Shown piece by piece: positions 5,561 through 7,673 of a DNA stretch of 7,673 nucleotides. Position numbers and translations under genes: made by a program. Source of the DNA: Phycisphaerae bacterium (GTDB lineage Bacteria > Planctomycetota > Phycisphaerae > UBA1845); assembly GCA_029260195.1 (NCBI GenBank), contig JAJDDS010000136.1, positions 1-7,673 on the forward strand, read 5' to 3'. A model generated the notes under the pieces. The model did not search any database. It saw nothing but the letters and a program-made list of their open reading frames with translations, and was not told the DNA's origin. Numbering within the stretch: the first letter of the stretch is position 1; each line of letters starts with the position of its first letter.

Positions 5561-7570
5561 CTACGGACAGCTTCCACTCACACCAGTGGAATTGGGGAAG
5601 TTGGCGAGCAGGTGGTCGCGGTCTAGGCAGTCCACCGTCGCATCGCAATTCCAGTCGACCAGCGGATCGAACCCCACATCCCCATCGCTCTTGTTCCATG
5701 ACGCGTTGAACCGAGTGACGTCGGCTTGGTCGTCCCCGGAGTCCTTGTCTCCGTCGAAGTCGCCATAGCTGGTCGTGTTGAGCTGAGTGACCGTGCCCGC
5801 ACCCGAGAGTGTTCCGTTGTTCGGGTAAGTACCCGTGTGATACAGATTGACAGGATTCGATGGCACTCCCGTCTTAAGTGTGACTCCGGCGCTAATCGTC
5901 AAGTCCTTGGCGTACACCGAGTCGCTGTACGTCCCCGGGCCACCGCTGATGGGTGTGCTTCGAAATAAGTCAGCCACTGTGGCGCATTGGCTCGTACCCG
6001 AGCCCTGGGCGAAAGTTAGGTCGCCCCATCTCCCTACGCAAGGAGAGTCAGTAAACAGTACGTTGTCGTTATTGAATCCGTCGTAATCGGGGCCGATCGC
6101 CTCCAGCCAGCGCGCCGTCGTGGAACAGCTTCCCGCGCGAATCTCCACCGACACGCCTTCCGGCTCGAAGGTCTTGGTTTGCGTCGACCCGCCGACGACT
6201 TTCACGATCTCGGGATTCACAACAAGGTACTGGACAGAGATGTCCAGTTCAGCCCCGCTGGACGCTTGGTCCACCTCGCCCCCGATGTACATGAACCCGC
6301 TCGTGACCGTCACCGCATTACCCAGCCCGCTGTAGGTCAACGTGGAATCGTTGACATCACCGAACCAAACCTGATCTTGCGCCTCGATCGTCCCTCCGTT
6401 CTTGACGGTGGTATCCCAGACCGCAGACGAAGTGCTCAACGCGTTGCAAGCCACCGTTCCGGCGGCGACCGCGAGAACGTCGGGGTCAAATACGCCGGCG
6501 ATATCTACGCCGACTCCCGACGATCCGCCGTCGCTTGTGACGGTCCAGGTTCCCTCCGTCGCATCGCCCAGTCCCACGACGCGGGCATCGCGGGCGACGT
6601 TCCACACACCATTGAAAATGTCGCCTACTCCGGTGAAAAGCGCCTGGCCGGACATCTCCCACGTCGCACCGCTGGTGGAACCCTCAACGGTCATCGAGCT
6701 GTTGTTCCGTTGAACCACGAGCGTGTTGAGATCGCGCGCCGCGTAGTTGCCGCTACCGTACCCCGTGTCGTCGCTCACGGTCAGCGACGCATAGCCCCGA
6801 AGGGTGCAATCGTCATGTGTCGGGCTCGGATCTCCAATGGCCCCGACCTTGACCACGGTCCCCTCGCTCGCGCCCGCGGCCGTTGTGCCGACTCTGAACG
6901 CGACGTCCGTGACATTCCCTTTGATGTCGATGTCCCCATTGTCCTCCACGCTCCAGGTTGAAGTTCCCGCGATCGCCGAAACGTCCCCACCCACGTCAAT
7001 GTCCACGTCGTCGCCCAGGAGGAACCCGGTGCTGGAGACGCGCCCGTCCACGTCGATCTTGACATAGCTGCCCCGAACACCGAATCCCGTTGTCGGAATG
7101 AAATCGAACCCGCTGACGGTTCCATCCACGAAGAGTCGCGTCATGTTCGATTCCGCAGCGCCCGTTCCGTTCTCGAACTTGACCACGAAGGGATCGTTGC
7201 CCTTTCCGGTCCTGACCATATCGCCGAAAACGCGGAGTTTCTTCGAGACGCCGATGAGCGCGTACCGATCATTAGACGCGCTCGCATCGCCGGTGAACTT
7301 CGCGCACTCGGCGTTCGCGACGTTGATTGTGATCACCGCCGTCTCCGTCTCGTGCTCCGCTTCGACTGCGCTGTTGGGGACACCGTTGCTCCAATTCAAA
7401 AAATCGTCCCAATCGCCGTCGTTGGGGTTGTCCCATTTGGTCACGGTCTGGGCACTCGCCGTCGCGACGAGCTGGATCCTTCCGGAGTCCTGGATCGACC
7501 GGGGCGTTATCGGAACGACCGCGAGCACGCAGACCGTCCCCAGGATTGCAAGATTCTTGGTTGTCAACAT
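5561..7570 (-). CDS. Secreted beta-rich protein with C-terminal dockerin-like double calcium loop
   Basis: A 669-residue exported protein of unknown specific function. It begins with a Sec-type signal peptide: TTKNL, a hydrophobic stretch (about 7-20) and a likely cleavage after TASA at residue 40. Residues 46-65 carry the spaced tryptophan motif (KWDNPNDGDW, then NWSNGVP) seen at the mature N-terminus of many large planctomycete surface proteins. The middle (about 70-600) is rich in Gly, Asp, Ser, Thr and Val, with beta-strand-like alternation such as VDIDVGGDV and GDIDIKGNV, suggesting a beta-helix or passenger-like fold. The C-terminal 66 residues resemble a type I dockerin: loop one GDFDGDKD (603-610) and loop two DWNCDATVDCLD (639-650), with a cysteine pair at 642 and 648. 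No PEP-CTERM or LPXTG anchor is visible. ATG 7570 is preferred over ATG 7585 because GGAGA lies 8 nt upstream and it places the basic n-region directly before the hydrophobic core. In planctomycetes such domains are common outside true cellulosomes. Confidence 0.88.
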   Translation of the reverse strand: MLTTKNLAILGTVCVLAVVPITPRSIQDSGRIQLVATASAQTVTKWDNPNDGDWDDFLNWSNGVPNSAVEAEHETETAVITINVANAECAKFTGDASASNDRYALIGVSKKLRVFGDMVRTGKGNDPFVVKFENGTGAAESNMTRLFVDGTVSGFDFIPTTGFGVRGSYVKIDVDGRVSSTGFLLGDDVDIDVGGDVSAIAGTSTWSVEDNGDIDIKGNVTDVAFRVGTTAAGASEGTVVKVGAIGDPSPTHDDCTLRGYASLTVSDDTGYGSGNYAARDLNTLVVQRNNSSMTVEGSTSGATWEMSGQALFTGVGDIFNGVWNVARDARVVGLGDATEGTWTVTSDGGSSGVGVDIAGVFDPDVLAVAAGTVACNALSTSSAVWDTTVKNGGTIEAQDQVWFGDVNDSTLTYSGLGNAVTVTSGFMYIGGEVDQASSGAELDISVQYLVVNPEIVKVVGGSTQTKTFEPEGVSVEIRAGSCSTTARWLEAIGPDYDGFNNDNVLFTDSPCVGRWGDLTFAQGSGTSQCATVADLFRSTPISGGPGTYSDSVYAKDLTISAGVTLKTGVPSNPVNLYHTGTYPNNGTLSGAGTVTQLNTTSYGDFDGDKDSGDDQADVTRFNASWNKSDGDVGFDPLVDWNCDATVDCLDRDHLLANFPNSTGVSGSCP

Positions 7571-7578
7571 GGTACAAT

Positions 7579-7583
7579 TCTCC
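7579..7583 (-). promoter_or_regulatory. Shine-Dalgarno fixing the dockerin-protein start
   Basis: Read on the minus strand, GGAGA ends 8 nt before ATG 7570. The alternative in-frame ATG at 7585 overlaps this site and has no purine-rich site of its own, so the shorter protein is favoured. Confidence 0.65.
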
Positions 7584-7605
7584 ATACAAAGAGGGTTCTA
7601 CATCG

Positions 7606-7624
7606 CCCCGTCACGCTGACGGGG
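7606..7624. repeat. Inverted repeat, 8-bp perfect stem with 3-nt loop
   Basis: CCCCGTCA and TGACGGGG flank the loop CGC, forming a compact GC-rich hairpin 36 nt upstream of the dockerin-protein start codon. No T-tract follows on either strand. It may act as a terminator for an upstream minus-strand gene outside the window, or as a 5'-leader or mRNA-stability structure. Confidence 0.6.
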
Positions 7625-7630
7625 TCACCT

Positions 7631-7663
7631 GGGCGGTACCGGTCTTGACTACCGGTGCCGCCC
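7631..7663. repeat. Inverted repeat, 13-bp stem with 7-nt loop
   Basis: GGGCGGTACCGGT pairs with ACCGGTGCCGCCC around the loop CTTGACT. All positions are Watson-Crick except one, which is G-U in plus-strand RNA and A-C in minus-strand RNA. It lies immediately beyond the first hairpin, 7 nt away. Together they look like a tandem terminator or a structured leader; no T-tract is present. Confidence 0.6.
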
Positions 7664-7673
7664 CTTCAACATT

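Noticed and set aside
6179..6961. A 260-codon open frame on the plus strand within the secreted-protein gene
   Set aside because: It is antisense to a gene with a signal peptide, Shine-Dalgarno and dockerin tail; its product is Arg-rich and featureless.
1..7673. CRISPR arrays, tRNA genes, insertion sequences or att sites
   Set aside because: No regularly spaced direct repeats, cloverleaf-like segments, transposase or integrase motifs or terminal inverted repeats were seen by eye on either strand.

Overview
The window looks like chromosomal DNA from a GC-rich planctomycete-like bacterium, perhaps of the Phycisphaerae. This is inferred from gene types rather than any marker gene. The pointers are a membrane-anchored Ser/Thr kinase with an extracytoplasmic TPR tail, and a large secreted beta-rich protein with an N-terminal G-x-W...NWS-x-G-V-P motif and a C-terminal dockerin-like double calcium loop. 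No rRNA, tRNA, CRISPR array, insertion sequence or phage gene is visible.

Layout. (1) Positions 1-1458, minus strand: a ClC-family chloride channel/transporter. It is cut by the left window edge just where a C-terminal regulatory (probably CBS) region begins. (2) Positions 1581-2117, plus strand: a gamma-class carbonic anhydrase-like left-handed beta-helix protein. It diverges from the ClC gene across about 120 bp. (3) Positions 2118-2436: a non-coding region with two candidate sigma70-type promoters pointing right, one with a perfect TATAAT, and an 11-bp palindrome. (4) Positions 2437-5446, plus strand: a tightly packed set comprising a possible 63-residue small ORF, the Ser/Thr kinase-TPR protein and an ArfB-type ribosome-rescue hydrolase. 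The small ORF overlaps the kinase start by ATGA, and the kinase overlaps arfB by 13 nt. (5) Positions 5561-7570, minus strand: the secreted dockerin-like protein, convergent with arfB. (6) Positions 7571-7673: the upstream region of that gene, with two strong hairpins.

How the genes may work together. The ClC protein and the carbonic anhydrase are plausible partners in anion, proton and bicarbonate balance, but the only evidence is their divergent arrangement. The kinase and ArfB are very probably co-transcribed, which would tie a membrane signalling kinase to rescue of stalled ribosomes. The dockerin protein is an independent exported unit.

Nothing here is clearly a new defence or mobile system. 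The most unusual points are the small ORF coupled to the kinase, the kinase-arfB overlap, and a ClC protein whose selectivity-filter and proton-path residues depart from the classical exchangers.
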